Part shown: positions 1-9,316 of the stretch, piece by piece
How positions within the stretch are numbered: the first letter of the stretch is position 1
Layout: every line of letters begins with the position of its first letter
DNA from: Pseudoxanthomonas suwonensis
GTDB lineage: Bacteria > Pseudomonadota > Gammaproteobacteria > Xanthomonadales > Xanthomonadaceae
Assembly (NCBI GenBank): GCA_030535605.1
Contig: JAUNRQ010000008.1
Span: 1 to 49,611 of the forward strand
Reading direction: 5' to 3'
DNA length: 49,611 bases
Notes under the pieces: model-generated
Told to the model about the DNA's origin: nothing
The model's input: only the letters and a program-made list of their open reading frames with translations
Database searches by the model: none
Translations under genes and position numbers: made by a program

Positions 1-110
1 AGGCCCCAGTTCTTCAGCATCTTGGCGTGCAGGAAGTACTGGTTGATCGCGGTCAGCTCGTTGTAGAGCGCCTTGTTGAGGAACTCGATGACCTTCTTGT
101 CGCCCTTCAT
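1..110 (-). CDS. bfr: Bacterioferritin, N-terminal fragment
   Basis: The reverse strand starts with ATG at 110 and reads [19 protein letters not shown] and onward to the window edge (36 codons). This is the conserved N-terminal helix of bacterioferritin, including the ferroxidase-centre Glu in the NEL segment. Bacterioferritin is a 24-subunit, heme-containing cytoplasmic shell that oxidises and stores iron. A GAGG ribosome-binding site lies just upstream of the start. The gene for its partner ferredoxin (bfd) lies 102 bases upstream on the same strand, so the two are probably co-transcribed. The remaining ~120 residues lie outside the window. Confidence 0.93.
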   Translation of the reverse strand, partial: MKGDKKVIEFLNKALYNELTAINQYFLHAKMLKNWG

Positions 111-212
111 TGCCGACCTCGTCTGCTGGGGGAATGCACCCAAGGGTAACCAACCCCGGCCGGTGGCGGCGAAACACGAATCGATGTCATTGCCAGCCGC
201 AAGCGCGCCCGC

Positions 213-425
213 TCACGCGACCTTCGCCAGCGGCACCTCGAGCACCGGCAGCGCCGAATGGCTGGCACCGACCTGCTGCATCAGCGCCTCGGCCATGTCC
301 AGGCAACTGCCGCAACCGGCGCCGGCACCGGTGCGCATGGTCAGTTCGGCGACACTGCCGCAGCCGGCTTCGGCGACATCGCGAATCTCGCGGTCGGTCA
401 CGCCATTGCAGACACAGACATACAT
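213..425 (-). CDS. bfd: Bacterioferritin-associated ferredoxin Bfd
   Basis: This 70-residue protein starts MYVCVCNGVTDREI and carries the four Cys of the BFD [2Fe-2S] fold: C-x-C near residues 4 and 6, and the later C-G-S-C pair. In this family Bfd docks on bacterioferritin and passes electrons inward to release stored iron as Fe2+. I chose the start at 425 rather than the upstream in-frame ATG at 461, because GGAGG lies 5-9 bases before 425 and the MYVCVC start is typical of the family. A Fur-box-like sequence lies about 40 bases upstream, which fits induction under iron starvation. bfr follows on the same strand. Confidence 0.93.
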   Translation of the reverse strand: MYVCVCNGVTDREIRDVAEAGCGSVAELTMRTGAGAGCGSCLDMAEALMQQVGASHSALPVLEVPLAKVA

Positions 426-462
426 GCCGGGAACCTCCAATCGTTCGAGGCTCCATTCCAAT

Positions 463-481
463 GCAAATGCGAATGATTGTC
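463..481 (-). promoter_or_regulatory. Fur-box-like operator upstream of bfd
   Basis: The plus-strand 19-mer GCAAATGCGAATGATTGTC matches the classical Fur box (GATAATGATAATCATTATC) at 13 of 19 positions when compared by eye. It lies 38 bases upstream of the bfd start, in the gap between bfd and the end of rppH. Position and neighbouring iron genes support Fur control. Binding has not been tested. Confidence 0.6.
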
Positions 482-512
482 AATCACCCAACAACCACGA
501 CCTGCAAGCCGT

Positions 513-1136
513 TCAGTCCCGCGACCGACCCGGCCCATGCCCGGGCTGCTCGCGCTCGCGTCCGCTGCTCGCCGGCGCGCGCCGGGGCGATTTGGCGCGG
601 CGGCGGGGATCACTCCGCCGCATCAACTCCGGCGCAGGAGCCGGAATCGCCTGCTGCCCCGCCACCTGCCGGGCGAACGGCGCCAGATGACGCAACGCAC
701 GCGAGTACACGCCACGCTTGAACGTCACCACGTTGTCCAGCGGATACCAGAAGTTCACCCAGCGCCAATGATCGAACTCCGGCTTGTCACTGGCGTCCAG
801 CCGCAAGTCGCGCTCGGTGCCAAGCAGTTGCAGCAGGAACCACACCTGCTTCTGGCCGATGCACACCAGCCCCTGGTTGCGGCGGATCGCGCGCTGCGGC
901 AGGCGGTAGCGCAACCAGCCCGGCGTCGCACCAAGCACCGCGACGTGCTCCGGGGACAGGCCGGTTTCCTCGTACAGTTCGCGATACATCGCTTCCAGCG
1001 GCGTCTCGTCGGTGTTCATGCCCCCTTGCGGGAACTGCCAGCCGTCGCGGCGCACGCGCCTGGCCCAGAACACCCGGCCATCCGGATGCATCAACACGAT
1101 GCCCACGTTGGGGCGGTAGCCGTCCGGATCGATCAC
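513..1136 (-). CDS. rppH: RNA pyrophosphohydrolase (Nudix)
   Basis: RppH removes pyrophosphate from the 5' end of triphosphorylated mRNA and so triggers 5'-end-dependent decay. The 207-residue product begins [14 protein letters not shown] and carries a complete Nudix box at about residues 38-60 ([13 protein letters not shown], then RELYEETGL), with the GX5EX7REUXEEXGU pattern intact. The start is GTG at 1136, which gives the family's usual N-terminus. The last ~45 residues are Arg- and Pro-rich and probably disordered, making the protein somewhat longer than the E. coli enzyme (176 residues). No ribosome-binding site stands out. Confidence 0.93.
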   Translation of the reverse strand: MIDPDGYRPNVGIVLMHPDGRVFWARRVRRDGWQFPQGGMNTDETPLEAMYRELYEETGLSPEHVAVLGATPGWLRYRLPQRAIRRNQGLVCIGQKQVWFLLQLLGTERDLRLDASDKPEFDHWRWVNFWYPLDNVVTFKRGVYSRALRHLAPFARQVAGQQAIPAPAPELMRRSDPRRRAKSPRRAPASSGREREQPGHGPGRSRD

Positions 1137-1334
1137 GATGCGGACTCCACAAGATCAACTGCCCCCGACTCTGCCACGAGCCGCGGGGAGGCTCAAGTGG
1201 GCCCGACGAAGGCCCCGCGCAACAGCCCGACGGCCACTCGGTCACGCAAGCGGTCGCTGGTGCAGTGGCTGCCCCATCGGGAAGGTGCTTGCAGACGCGC
1301 CCGAGAAAGTCCGCGGCGGCCGACCGCCTTGCCG

Positions 1335-2285
1335 TCAGACGCCCGCGACGCCCACAACTGCCGGCATGCGTGCAGCGATGATCTCCTGACGCATCCGACT
1401 GATGCCGTAGATCACGCGTTGGCCCGGAGCGCTGCGATCCCATGCCCACCCCTGTCCCTCGAACGGCACCTCGATCGTCGTCACGTAATCCAGAGCCACG
1501 CCTTGCCTGGGCAGGCGCAGGACATACAACTCGGCGGCATCGTGACCGGTGACGTACAGCAAGCCATCCTCGCCCCAGTCGCCACCCGACGATGAACTAC
1601 GGCCCCAGGTGGCCACGACCTGCGGGGGGAATATCCACGATTGCAGCATCTGCCAGTTGTCGTCGAACTGGCCGAAATAGGTCCATCGCTGGTCGAAACC
1701 CGGTGTGGTCCCCGAATCGTTGTAGTTGGCGAAACACGCCCACCAGTACCCGCGGTGCCGCACCGCCCAGGTCAGCGAGCCCAGGCGGATCCCGAAACTG
1801 TGGCTGCGCAACGGTTGCAGCGTCCGCGCGTCATGGATCTCCAGCGAACTGGCCATGGGCAGTTGGGGGAAGTTGGAATGCGCCAGAACCAGTTCATTGC
1901 CGTCCACGTAGCCGGCGTTGAAATGGATGATGGGCCCGCCACGCGGCCCGATCCATTCGGCCACGCGCTCGCCGGTGTCCTTGCGATGCTTCACCAGCGC
2001 ATGGTTGCCAATGCCGTAGAAGTGATCGCGATCGACCGCTGCCGCCTGGTTGGCTTCCATGACCCGCCAGCGGCCCAGTTCGGTGGCAACGAGGCCGTGC
2101 CTAGTGAGGGTGGGCTCCGGCGCGACAGGCAGGGCATCGCGCCAGCGCAGGTACTGCGCACGTAGCGCCGCAGGTTCCGCCGGCGGCTGCTGGGCGAGAA
2201 CGCCCGGAACGGCGACGGCGGCTGCCAGTCCACCCATCGACTGCAGCATTTGACGGCGTTCCGGCAGGAAGGTCGGTTTGCTCAT
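1335..2285 (-). CDS. Tat-type exported protein of unknown function, probable beta-propeller
   Basis: This 316-residue protein has an N-terminal RRQMLQ motif followed by a hydrophobic stretch and an AxA-like site near residue 31, suggesting Tat export. I do not recognise a named family with confidence. The mature part is rich in Trp, Tyr, Gly and Asp, with repeated blocks (for example HARTLQPLRSHSFG and DGLLYVTGHDAAELYVLRL) that resemble propeller blades. The chosen start (MSKPTFLPERRQ) lies 4 bases after the stop of the upstream TonB-dependent receptor, so the pair is almost certainly one transcript. A role in handling the receptor's ligand is an inference from that context. The 198 bases between this gene and rppH hold no gene I can support. 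Confidence 0.75.
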   Translation of the reverse strand: MSKPTFLPERRQMLQSMGGLAAAVAVPGVLAQQPPAEPAALRAQYLRWRDALPVAPEPTLTRHGLVATELGRWRVMEANQAAAVDRDHFYGIGNHALVKHRKDTGERVAEWIGPRGGPIIHFNAGYVDGNELVLAHSNFPQLPMASSLEIHDARTLQPLRSHSFGIRLGSLTWAVRHRGYWWACFANYNDSGTTPGFDQRWTYFGQFDDNWQMLQSWIFPPQVVATWGRSSSSGGDWGEDGLLYVTGHDAAELYVLRLPRQGVALDYVTTIEVPFEGQGWAWDRSAPGQRVIYGISRMRQEIIAARMPAVVGVAGV

Positions 2286-2289
2286 GGCC

Positions 2290-5200
2290 TCAGAACTTCG
2301 TGGTGAGTTCGAAACTCCAGGTACGTCCGGCCAGCAGCGACTGATTGACGCCGGGGTTGTAGCCGAAGTTGTCGGATGCCAGCGGCGGCTTGACGTCGGT
2401 GACGTTGGCAATGGCCAGGCGAACACGGGTGTCGTCCATCCAGCGCATCGGGCTGCGCTGGAACTGGTAGCCGACGGACAGGTTGTAGCTCACCACCGGG
2501 TCGATCACCAGGCGGTACAAGGTGCGCCCTGCCGTGTAGTGCGGCTCGATGTAGCCGGGTCTGCCAAGCGCCTCCCAGGTGGCCTCGTCGGTGGTCGCGC
2601 CGTCATGGGTCTTGCCGATGTGGTAAATGCCCAAGCCTGCCGACCACGGCCCGTTGGACCAATTGATGTTGCTGGTGCTGCGCCACTTGGCCGCACCTCC
2701 GCCGTAGAGTTCCTCAGTGACGATCGGCGCCACGTTGGCCGGGGCCAGCACCGAGGTCGCGCGTTGCAGGTAGCTCCATTCCGAGGACAGCGTCAGCCGG
2801 CCCCAATCCCGCTGCGGCATGGCCCAGCGGACGCCGAAGTCCACGCCGCGATGCTCGCTGCTGGCGATGTTCACGAACGGTCGGTTGCGCGACAGGATGC
2901 GACCGACCGGAGCGGCAGGATTGTCCGGATTGGCGGCGTTGTAGGCGGCGAAGGCAGCCCGGTCTTCAGGGGTCAGCGCATAACGCACCACGTCCTGATC
3001 GCCACGATAGTTCGCCCCGCCGCTTCCGGCATCGATCTGGTCCACCGGCACCCCGGCGGCAATCTGTTCCCGGGTATAGGCCTGCAGCAGCGCGGTGTCC
3101 GAGGCGTTGATCTGGCCAACGCTGCGCTGGCCCAGCAGGTTGGTGCGGGAGATGCGCCAGGCATCGGCGGTCAGGCTCAGGCCCTGCACGCCCGGCACGT
3201 CCAGCACGAATCCCCAGGTGCGGCCTTCGGACTCCTGCGGCTTGAGGTCCGGATTGCCGCCGAAGTAGGTCCGCATCACGTACGGGCCTTCGTTGAGATA
3301 CGGGTTGCGATAGGTGTCGATATCGCCGGCACCGGCGCTGATGCTCCACCTCGAGCTGGTGTAGAGGGCCGCAAGGCTGGGCGCCATGAAACCCTCGTTG
3401 CGCGAGGCCCGCACCATCAACCACGGCACCGGGCGCCAGTTCGCGCCGACCTTCGGCTTGGTGGTCTTGCCGAAGTCGCTGTAGCTCTCGAAGCGCGCGG
3501 AGGCGGTGAGCTCGAAACTGTCCATCAACGGAACCGACTGCTCCTGGCCTACCAGTGGCACTGCCACCTCGGCGTACACGCTGGTGACATCACGGTTGCC
3601 GATCACGTCGGGGCGCGGCGGGTGCAGCAGGAAGTCGTTGTTGGTCGGATCCAGCCCCGAGCCATCCGGGTTTTCGCCACTGAACGGAGGACGCACGTCC
3701 CGCAGGGTTTCGCGACGGTGTTCGATGCCGGCGGCCGCCAAAACGTCACCTGCATACCACTGCAACAGCCGGCCATTGCTGCGGAATTCGCCGCTGGTGA
3801 TGCTGCTGCGGGCGGTGCGCGCAAACACGTCGGAGAAGCCGTCCACCACGTCGGCCGGGTTGACGTACGGCTGGTCCGCGACGACCTGATCGCCCTGCAC
3901 GCGGAAGGTGTAGCCGAACGGGTTGAACGCCGTGGCATCCGTACGCGCCAACGCCTGCTGCAACAGGCTCTCGCGCACGTCAGGGTACGCTTCGTCGTTG
4001 CCGTTGACCTCGTTGTAGAACAGCGAGGCATCCCATTCCCAGGTGGACTGGCCGAACACGCCGCGCAACCCCGCAGACACGCGCAACGCGTCCGATCGCG
4101 TCTCCACGGTTTCCGCTGCCAGGTCCGCGATGGTCATCTGGGTCAGGCTCACGGTGCGCGGGGTGCCGGTCAGGCGTGCGGTGCCGTCGGCATTGGGTGC
4201 GCCGCTGGGGTGGTAGAAGCGCGACCCATAAGGGTTGTAGGGGTTGTCGATGGCCATCACCATCAACAGGTCCGAGGTCGGCGCATTCAGAGCAAGCGGC
4301 TGCCTGCGCATGGTCGAAAAGGCACGGTAGTAACCCAGATCGGCGTAAGCCGTGAGATCCGGATTGATGTCGAACTCGGCCGAGAGGTAAAGATTGCCTC
4401 GACGCACCCGCGGCGCCGCGAACCCGAACTGGTTGAGGTCCAGGAAGAACTCCTGATCGCTTGCCCGGTCGGGCGCGCTGCTGGTGAGCGTCGGCACCCC
4501 GTCGATCGGTCTGAAGTAGTTGTTGGCGGTCGCCGAGCCGATTCGGAAGGTGGGCCAGTGGCCCCGGGCCGAACGTCCGTCGAACGGACCACCGGGGTTG
4601 CCGAACGGCGCCGGCGCCCGTGCGGAGCTGTCCGCACTGCGGCTGAAATCCCGATCGCGCAGCCAGATGGCCTCGCGGTAAAGCGCGTCGATGGTGCCGT
4701 ACAGGCGCCCGCGCTCACCGGAGAAGCCAGAGCCGAAACTCACCGCCGCCTGCGAACTGGAGCCGCCGGCCTGCTCCGGCTGGTCATGGCGCAAGGTCAC
4801 TTCCACGCCGTCGAACTGCTTGCGCAGGACATAGTTGATGACGCCGCCCACCGCATCGGAGCCGTAGATCGCTGAGGCGCCATCCCGCAGCACTTCGATG
4901 CGCTCCACCCCGCGCGTGGGAAGATGATTGACGTTCACCGCCTGCGACAGCCCGGCGGTCATCGGATTGATCGCCATGCGCCGGCCATTGACCAGGATCA
5001 GCGTCGCGGTCGCGCCCATGTTGCGCAGGTTGATGTTGGCGTTGTCGCCACGTGCACCCGATGACCCCAGGCGCGTTTCGTTTTCAGGCAGGCTGGTGAT
5101 GTACGGCAGCGAGGTCAGCAGGTCCACCGGAAGCACCGCGTTGCGTACTTCCATCTGCTCCCGGTTGATCACCGTCACCGGCACGATCTGCTCGATGTCC

Positions 5201-5406
5201 GTGCGGCGGATGTTGGAGCCGGTGATGACGACGCGGTCCAGCTCCGTCGAGGTCGGCGGTGGTGCATCGACCGACTCGGCCGGCAGCGAATTGCCGTTTT
5301 CGTCGGCGACCTCGGTGCCAGGCTCGGCAGCGTCGGCTTGGCCCGCCAGGCAAAGCGCAAGGCCCATCCACAATGCAGACTGGCGAGGTAAAGCGATGAC
5401 GTTCAT
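2290..5406 (-). CDS. TonB-dependent outer-membrane receptor (substrate unknown)
   Basis: This 1038-residue protein starts MNVIALPRQSALWMG and has a Sec signal ending near AGQADA. The plug domain starts around residue 65 with RVVITGSNIRRTD, then shows the typical plug motifs LVNGRRM and VERIEVLRDGASAIYGSDAVGGVINYV (split here: VERIEVLRDGASAIYGSD and AVGGVINYV). The C-terminus ends in aromatic residue F (RTWSFELTTKF), as expected for an outer-membrane beta-barrel. Receptors of this length in Xanthomonads often import oligosaccharides or other large nutrients, but the ligand cannot be read from the sequence. The start was chosen at the Met before the signal peptide; the frame stays open upstream to 5823. 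The Tat-type protein follows after 4 bases. Confidence 0.9.
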   Translation of the reverse strand: MNVIALPRQSALWMGLALCLAGQADAAEPGTEVADENGNSLPAESVDAPPPTSTELDRVVITGSNIRRTDIEQIVPVTVINREQMEVRNAVLPVDLLTSLPYITSLPENETRLGSSGARGDNANINLRNMGATATLILVNGRRMAINPMTAGLSQAVNVNHLPTRGVERIEVLRDGASAIYGSDAVGGVINYVLRKQFDGVEVTLRHDQPEQAGGSSSQAAVSFGSGFSGERGRLYGTIDALYREAIWLRDRDFSRSADSSARAPAPFGNPGGPFDGRSARGHWPTFRIGSATANNYFRPIDGVPTLTSSAPDRASDQEFFLDLNQFGFAAPRVRRGNLYLSAEFDINPDLTAYADLGYYRAFSTMRRQPLALNAPTSDLLMVMAIDNPYNPYGSRFYHPSGAPNADGTARLTGTPRTVSLTQMTIADLAAETVETRSDALRVSAGLRGVFGQSTWEWDASLFYNEVNGNDEAYPDVRESLLQQALARTDATAFNPFGYTFRVQGDQVVADQPYVNPADVVDGFSDVFARTARSSITSGEFRSNGRLLQWYAGDVLAAAGIEHRRETLRDVRPPFSGENPDGSGLDPTNNDFLLHPPRPDVIGNRDVTSVYAEVAVPLVGQEQSVPLMDSFELTASARFESYSDFGKTTKPKVGANWRPVPWLMVRASRNEGFMAPSLAALYTSSRWSISAGAGDIDTYRNPYLNEGPYVMRTYFGGNPDLKPQESEGRTWGFVLDVPGVQGLSLTADAWRISRTNLLGQRSVGQINASDTALLQAYTREQIAAGVPVDQIDAGSGGANYRGDQDVVRYALTPEDRAAFAAYNAANPDNPAAPVGRILSRNRPFVNIASSEHRGVDFGVRWAMPQRDWGRLTLSSEWSYLQRATSVLAPANVAPIVTEELYGGGAAKWRSTSNINWSNGPWSAGLGIYHIGKTHDGATTDEATWEALGRPGYIEPHYTAGRTLYRLVIDPVVSYNLSVGYQFQRSPMRWMDDTRVRLAIANVTDVKPPLASDNFGYNPGVNQSLLAGRTWSFELTTKF

Positions 5407-5518
5407 CGAGCGGAAATCCGGTGCAGCCCAGTCCGAAAGGGTGACCAAGCCCGGTGGCGGCGCCGTTGCACGGTTCTTTCCGAACGATGACCGCTGGCCG
5501 ATCACCGGCGCGGAAGTC

Positions 5519-5570
5519 GGGCAGGTCGGCATCCCTTGCCTGCCCGATGGCACCTGCTGCCTTGTGGCAG
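5519..5570. promoter_or_regulatory. Tandem hairpins in the divergent receptor intergenic region
   Basis: The ~305-base gap (5407-5711) between the two divergent TonB receptor genes holds two adjacent inverted repeats. The first is GGGCAGG (5519-5525) with CCTGCCC (5539-5545), loop 13. The second is CTGCC (5557-5561) with GGCAG (5566-5570), loop TTGT. Neither is followed by a T-run, so they are not typical terminators. They could be operators or leader structure for either gene. No riboswitch family was recognised. Confidence 0.3.
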
Positions 5571-5711
5571 AGCCTAGGTTGCCGCTGCTCCGTGCAGGAA
5601 AAGGGTGGCCATTCCACGCGCCGCAAACCATCCACTGCGTGCATCTGCACATCCCCGATCGCCAAGGCGTGCGATGGTGGCGTCGATCCCGACCCCGGAC
5701 CGACTCTTCGC

Positions 5712-7838
5712 ATGCCCCACAACGCCCGCTCCCGTTTTCCCCTCCATCCACGGTCGCGAGTGGTGCCACGCCGGAAACGGACGGCGGCGATCGCCGGCTG
5801 TTTCGGTTGTGCGGCGTTGGCACCGTTGCCGCTGGCGGCGCAGGACATGCCGCGGCAGCTGGACGCGATCATCGTCAAGGCCGCGCCGCTGTCCAATGCG
5901 CCGGAGCGCCAGCCCGGTGCGGTCAGCGTGGTGGTGGGCGAACGCGTGCGCGCGGAGAATCCGGGCTTCTCGCTTTCCGAAGTGCTGCGCGGCGTGCCCG
6001 GGCTGTCCGTGCGCGATCGCCACAATGCAGCGCAGGACCTGCAGATGTCGATCCGCGGCGCGGGCGCGCGCTCGCCGTTCGGGATGCGTGGCATGCAGGT
6101 GATCATCGACGGCATCCCGGCGACGATGCCCGATGGCCAGTCGCAGGTCAGCCACCTCGACATCGGTACCCTGCACCATGTCGAAGTGTTGCGCGGTCCG
6201 CTGGCTACCTTGCGCGGCAACGGTTCGCAAGGCGTGCTGCTGGCGGAAACCGAACGCGGGCAAGCGCCATCGACCCTGCGTCTGGGCGCGACCTTCAACG
6301 AGGAGCGGGATTGGCGATGGGGCCTTGGCGGTTCGATGGCGGAAGGCCGCTGGGACCTGCGCGCGGGCATCGGCCGGCAGCGCGGCCACGGCTTCCGCGA
6401 ACATTCGGCCTCGGACAAGTCGCAAGGCAACCTGCGCTGGGGCTGGCAGACGGATGCCGCCGGGCGCATCGACGTGGTGCTCAACAGCCTGGCACAGTTC
6501 GCGCTCGACCCGCAGGGCCTGACCCGCACCGAGTTCGAGCATGCGCCCTGGCTGGCGGCTCCATCGGCCAAGGCGTTCAATACCCGCAAGCGGGTGCGAC
6601 AGGACCAGGCCGGCCTGCGCTGGCAGCGGGAACTGTCGGCGCGCAATTCGGTCACGCTGGCGATTCATCACGGCAGCCGGCAGGTCACGCAATTCCAATC
6701 GATCCCGGTGGCGGTGCAGCAGGCACCCGGGCACGGCGGCGGGGTCATCGACCTTGATCGGCGTTATGGCGGGATGGAGGCGAACTGGGTCCATGCCACG
6801 CCCGGCGACATCCGCGGGGTGGTGGCGCTTTCCCGACAGCAGATGCAGGAACGGCGGCAGGGCTTCGAGAACTTCCTGCCCGGCACCGGCGAACCGGTCC
6901 TCGGCACCCGCGGACGCCTGCGTCGTGACGAGGACACCCGCTTGCTCAGCACCGATGCCTATGTCCAGGTGCAGTGGCCGCTGGGCGAAGCGTTCTCGCT
7001 GGACACCGGCGCGCGCCACAGCCGCATCGACATGGAGATCCATGACGATTTCCTCGCCAACGGCGATGACAGCGGCACGCTGCGTTTCCAGCGCACTCTG
7101 CCGGTGGCCGCGCTGCACTGGCATCCGCTGGACGGGCGCGGCCTGCATCTGGCATGGGGACGCGGTTTCGAGACGCCGACGATGAACGAACTCGCCTACG
7201 GCCCGGACGGTAGCGGGCCGAACCGGCAACTGCGACCGGCGCTGTCCTCGCAATGGGAACTGGGTGGCCAATACGCGGCTGGCGCCTCGCGGCTGAGCTT
7301 CGCACTGTTCGACATCCGCACGCGCGACGAGATCGTGGTGGCCAGCAGCAGCGGAGGACGCACGACCTATCGCAATGCCGCGCGCACCCAGCGCCGGGGA
7401 CTGGAAGCCGGTTGGGTCTGGCAACACGCGGATTGGCAGGCCGATGCCGCCTGGACCCTGCTCGATGCACGCATGGACGACGGCGCGACCGGCGAGCTGC
7501 GATTGCCCGGCACCGCGCGGCACTGGGGTTCACTGAGCCTGCGGCGCGCCTTGGGCAACGGCTTCCATGTCGGGCTGGGCCTGGATGCCAGCAGCGCGCT
7601 GGAGACCGGCGGCACCGAGCGCGCACCCGGCGCGGTCAGCTGGCATCTTTCCGGTCGGCGCACGTGGCAGGCGGGGCGATCGCGGATCAACGCGTTCGCT
7701 CGGATCGACAACCTGTTCGACCGCCGCTACGCCGGCTCGGTGATCGTGGGCCAGGCGCAGCAGCGCTATTACGAGCCGGCACCGGGGCGCACACTGTCGA
7801 TCGGCTTCGAGATGGACATCGGCGCGTCCAACGAATGA
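5712..7838 (+). CDS. TonB-dependent receptor, siderophore/metal type
   Basis: This 708-residue protein starts MPHNARSRFPLHPRSR; a basic, Arg-rich start leads into a hydrophobic segment ending LPLAAQDM, so the signal peptide is long. The TonB-box/plug region follows (LDAIIVKAAPLSN), then plug motifs such as MQVIIDGIPATMPDGQ and HHVEVLRGPLATL. The barrel ends with IDNLFDRRYAGSVIVGQ and a terminal stretch typical of FecA/FepA-type receptors. An alternative GTG start about 50 bases downstream would shorten the signal. The gene is divergent from the 1038-residue receptor and monocistronic. An iron chelate is the likeliest ligand, by family resemblance only. Confidence 0.88.
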   Translation: MPHNARSRFPLHPRSRVVPRRKRTAAIAGCFGCAALAPLPLAAQDMPRQLDAIIVKAAPLSNAPERQPGAVSVVVGERVRAENPGFSLSEVLRGVPGLSVRDRHNAAQDLQMSIRGAGARSPFGMRGMQVIIDGIPATMPDGQSQVSHLDIGTLHHVEVLRGPLATLRGNGSQGVLLAETERGQAPSTLRLGATFNEERDWRWGLGGSMAEGRWDLRAGIGRQRGHGFREHSASDKSQGNLRWGWQTDAAGRIDVVLNSLAQFALDPQGLTRTEFEHAPWLAAPSAKAFNTRKRVRQDQAGLRWQRELSARNSVTLAIHHGSRQVTQFQSIPVAVQQAPGHGGGVIDLDRRYGGMEANWVHATPGDIRGVVALSRQQMQERRQGFENFLPGTGEPVLGTRGRLRRDEDTRLLSTDAYVQVQWPLGEAFSLDTGARHSRIDMEIHDDFLANGDDSGTLRFQRTLPVAALHWHPLDGRGLHLAWGRGFETPTMNELAYGPDGSGPNRQLRPALSSQWELGGQYAAGASRLSFALFDIRTRDEIVVASSSGGRTTYRNAARTQRRGLEAGWVWQHADWQADAAWTLLDARMDDGATGELRLPGTARHWGSLSLRRALGNGFHVGLGLDASSALETGGTERAPGAVSWHLSGRRTWQAGRSRINAFARIDNLFDRRYAGSVIVGQAQQRYYEPAPGRTLSIGFEMDIGASNE

Positions 7839-7921
7839 ACTGCCAAATCAGTCCGAACGGATAGGTCGATCCTCGCATCCGCCCGCTGCGAGCGCATGCA
7901 GGTTGTCTTTGTCGATCGGGC

Positions 7922-9316
7922 TCAGTTGCGCGGAGGCACGGTCGCCGCCTCATCCGGCGCTGCGCCTGGGGTGCCCGTGTCGGGAGCGGGCATCGGCGGA
8001 TTCGCCACCGGCGCGGCCGCCGTGGTCGGCGTCACCCGCCAGACGGTGTTGCCCAGGTCATCGGCCAGCAGCAGTGCGCCACGCGGATCCACCGCCACGC
8101 CCACCGGGCGGCCGCGGGCCTTGCCATCGTCGCTGAGGAAGCCACTGACGAAGTCGACCGCGTCGCCGGAGGGCCGCCCGCCACTGAACGGCACGAACGT
8201 GACCTTGAATCCGGACGGCGGCTTGCGGTTCCAGCTGCCGTGCTCGCCGATGAAGACGCCCTCGGCGAATTGCGCGCCCATGGCCGGGGACGAGAACGCA
8301 AGGCCGAGCGCGGCCACGTGCGATCCCAGCGCGTAATCGGGGGTGATGGCGGTGGCCACCAGTTCCGGCTTCTGCGGGCGCACGCGGGTATCGACGTTGC
8401 TGCCCCAGTAGCTGTAGGGCCAGCCGTAGAAGCCACCGGGGCGCACCGAGGTCAGGTAGTCGGGAACGAGGTCGTCGCCGATCTCGTCGCGCTCGTTGAC
8501 CACCGTCCACAACTGGTCCATGCCCGGCTGCATGGCAAGCGCGGTGGGGTTGCGCAGACCGGTGGCGAAGACCTTGTGGAATCCGGTTTCGGCATCCACC
8601 TGCCAGATCATGGCGCGGTTTTCCTCCACGTTCATCCCGCGCTCGGTGATGTTGCTGTCCGAGCCGATGCCCACATACAGGTAGCGGCCGTCCGCGCTGG
8701 CGGTCAGCGCCTTGGTCCAGTGGTGGTTGATCGCACCGGGCAGGTCGGTGACCTTGACCGGATCACCGGAGGCCACCACTTGCCCCGGCGCATAGGCAAA
8801 GCGCAGCAGTTCGTCCTGCGTGGCGACATAGAGGTTGCCGTTCGCCAGCGCCATGCCGTAGGGCGCGTCGAGCCCGTCAGCGAAGATCGAACGCGCCTCG
8901 TAGCGGCCATCGCCGTCGGCATCGCGCAGCAGGGTGATGCGGTTGCCGCTTTCCACCTGGGTGTTGCCGCGGGCCTTGATGAAGCCGGCGATGATGTCCT
9001 TGGGCGTGAGCTTGGGCGCGCGGCCGCCGCGACCTTCCGAGACCAGGATGTCGCCATTGGGAAGCACCAGCAGCTGGCGCGGGATCAGCAGGTCGGTGGC
9101 GATGGCGTCGATGCGGTAGCCGGCCGGCACCTGCGGCCGCTCGTCACCCCACTCGGCCGGCAGCGAGATGTTCAACGTGGGCAACAACCCGCGATGGGGC
9201 TCGGGCAGTTGCGGATTGGTACCGACCTGCGCCTGGACATCGCCATCGGCACCGCGCTGGCAACCGCCCAGTGCCAGCGCCAGCACGACCGCACCGAAAA
9301 GGATTCGCGTCTTCAT
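7922..9316 (-). CDS. Sorbosone/aldose dehydrogenase-family lipoprotein (PQQ type)
   Basis: This 464-residue protein carries a lipoprotein signal MKTRILFG...LALGGC with the lipobox Cys at residue 19. The rest matches the glucose/sorbosone dehydrogenase six-bladed propeller: IPRQLLVLPNGDILVSEGRG, DAPYGMALANGNLYVATQD, GLRNPTALAMQPG, LWTVVNERDEIGDDLVPDYL and GGFYGWPYSYWG are its hallmark segments. Members of this family oxidise aldoses in the periplasm, often with PQQ. The start ATG overlaps the stop of the upstream DUF2231-like gene (ATGA at 9313-9316), so translation is coupled. It is the last gene of the oxidase cluster, suggesting that it feeds electrons into that branch. There is no CxxCH heme motif, so electron transfer would need a partner. 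The C-terminal ~30 residues are Pro/Ala-rich. Confidence 0.88.
   Translation of the reverse strand: MKTRILFGAVVLALALGGCQRGADGDVQAQVGTNPQLPEPHRGLLPTLNISLPAEWGDERPQVPAGYRIDAIATDLLIPRQLLVLPNGDILVSEGRGGRAPKLTPKDIIAGFIKARGNTQVESGNRITLLRDADGDGRYEARSIFADGLDAPYGMALANGNLYVATQDELLRFAYAPGQVVASGDPVKVTDLPGAINHHWTKALTASADGRYLYVGIGSDSNITERGMNVEENRAMIWQVDAETGFHKVFATGLRNPTALAMQPGMDQLWTVVNERDEIGDDLVPDYLTSVRPGGFYGWPYSYWGSNVDTRVRPQKPELVATAITPDYALGSHVAALGLAFSSPAMGAQFAEGVFIGEHGSWNRKPPSGFKVTFVPFSGGRPSGDAVDFVSGFLSDDGKARGRPVGVAVDPRGALLLADDLGNTVWRVTPTTAAAPVANPPMPAPDTGTPGAAPDEAATVPPRN

Noticed and set aside
1137..1334. B12-riboswitch-like words (GCCACTCGG, CATCGGGAAGG) on the plus strand between rppH and the Tat-type gene
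   Set aside because: The conserved core (GGTGAAA-type block and closing stem) is absent and no plus-strand gene follows.
2278..4875. 865-codon plus-strand open frame opposite the TonB receptor
   Set aside because: Antisense shadow; composition and lack of domains show it is not a gene.
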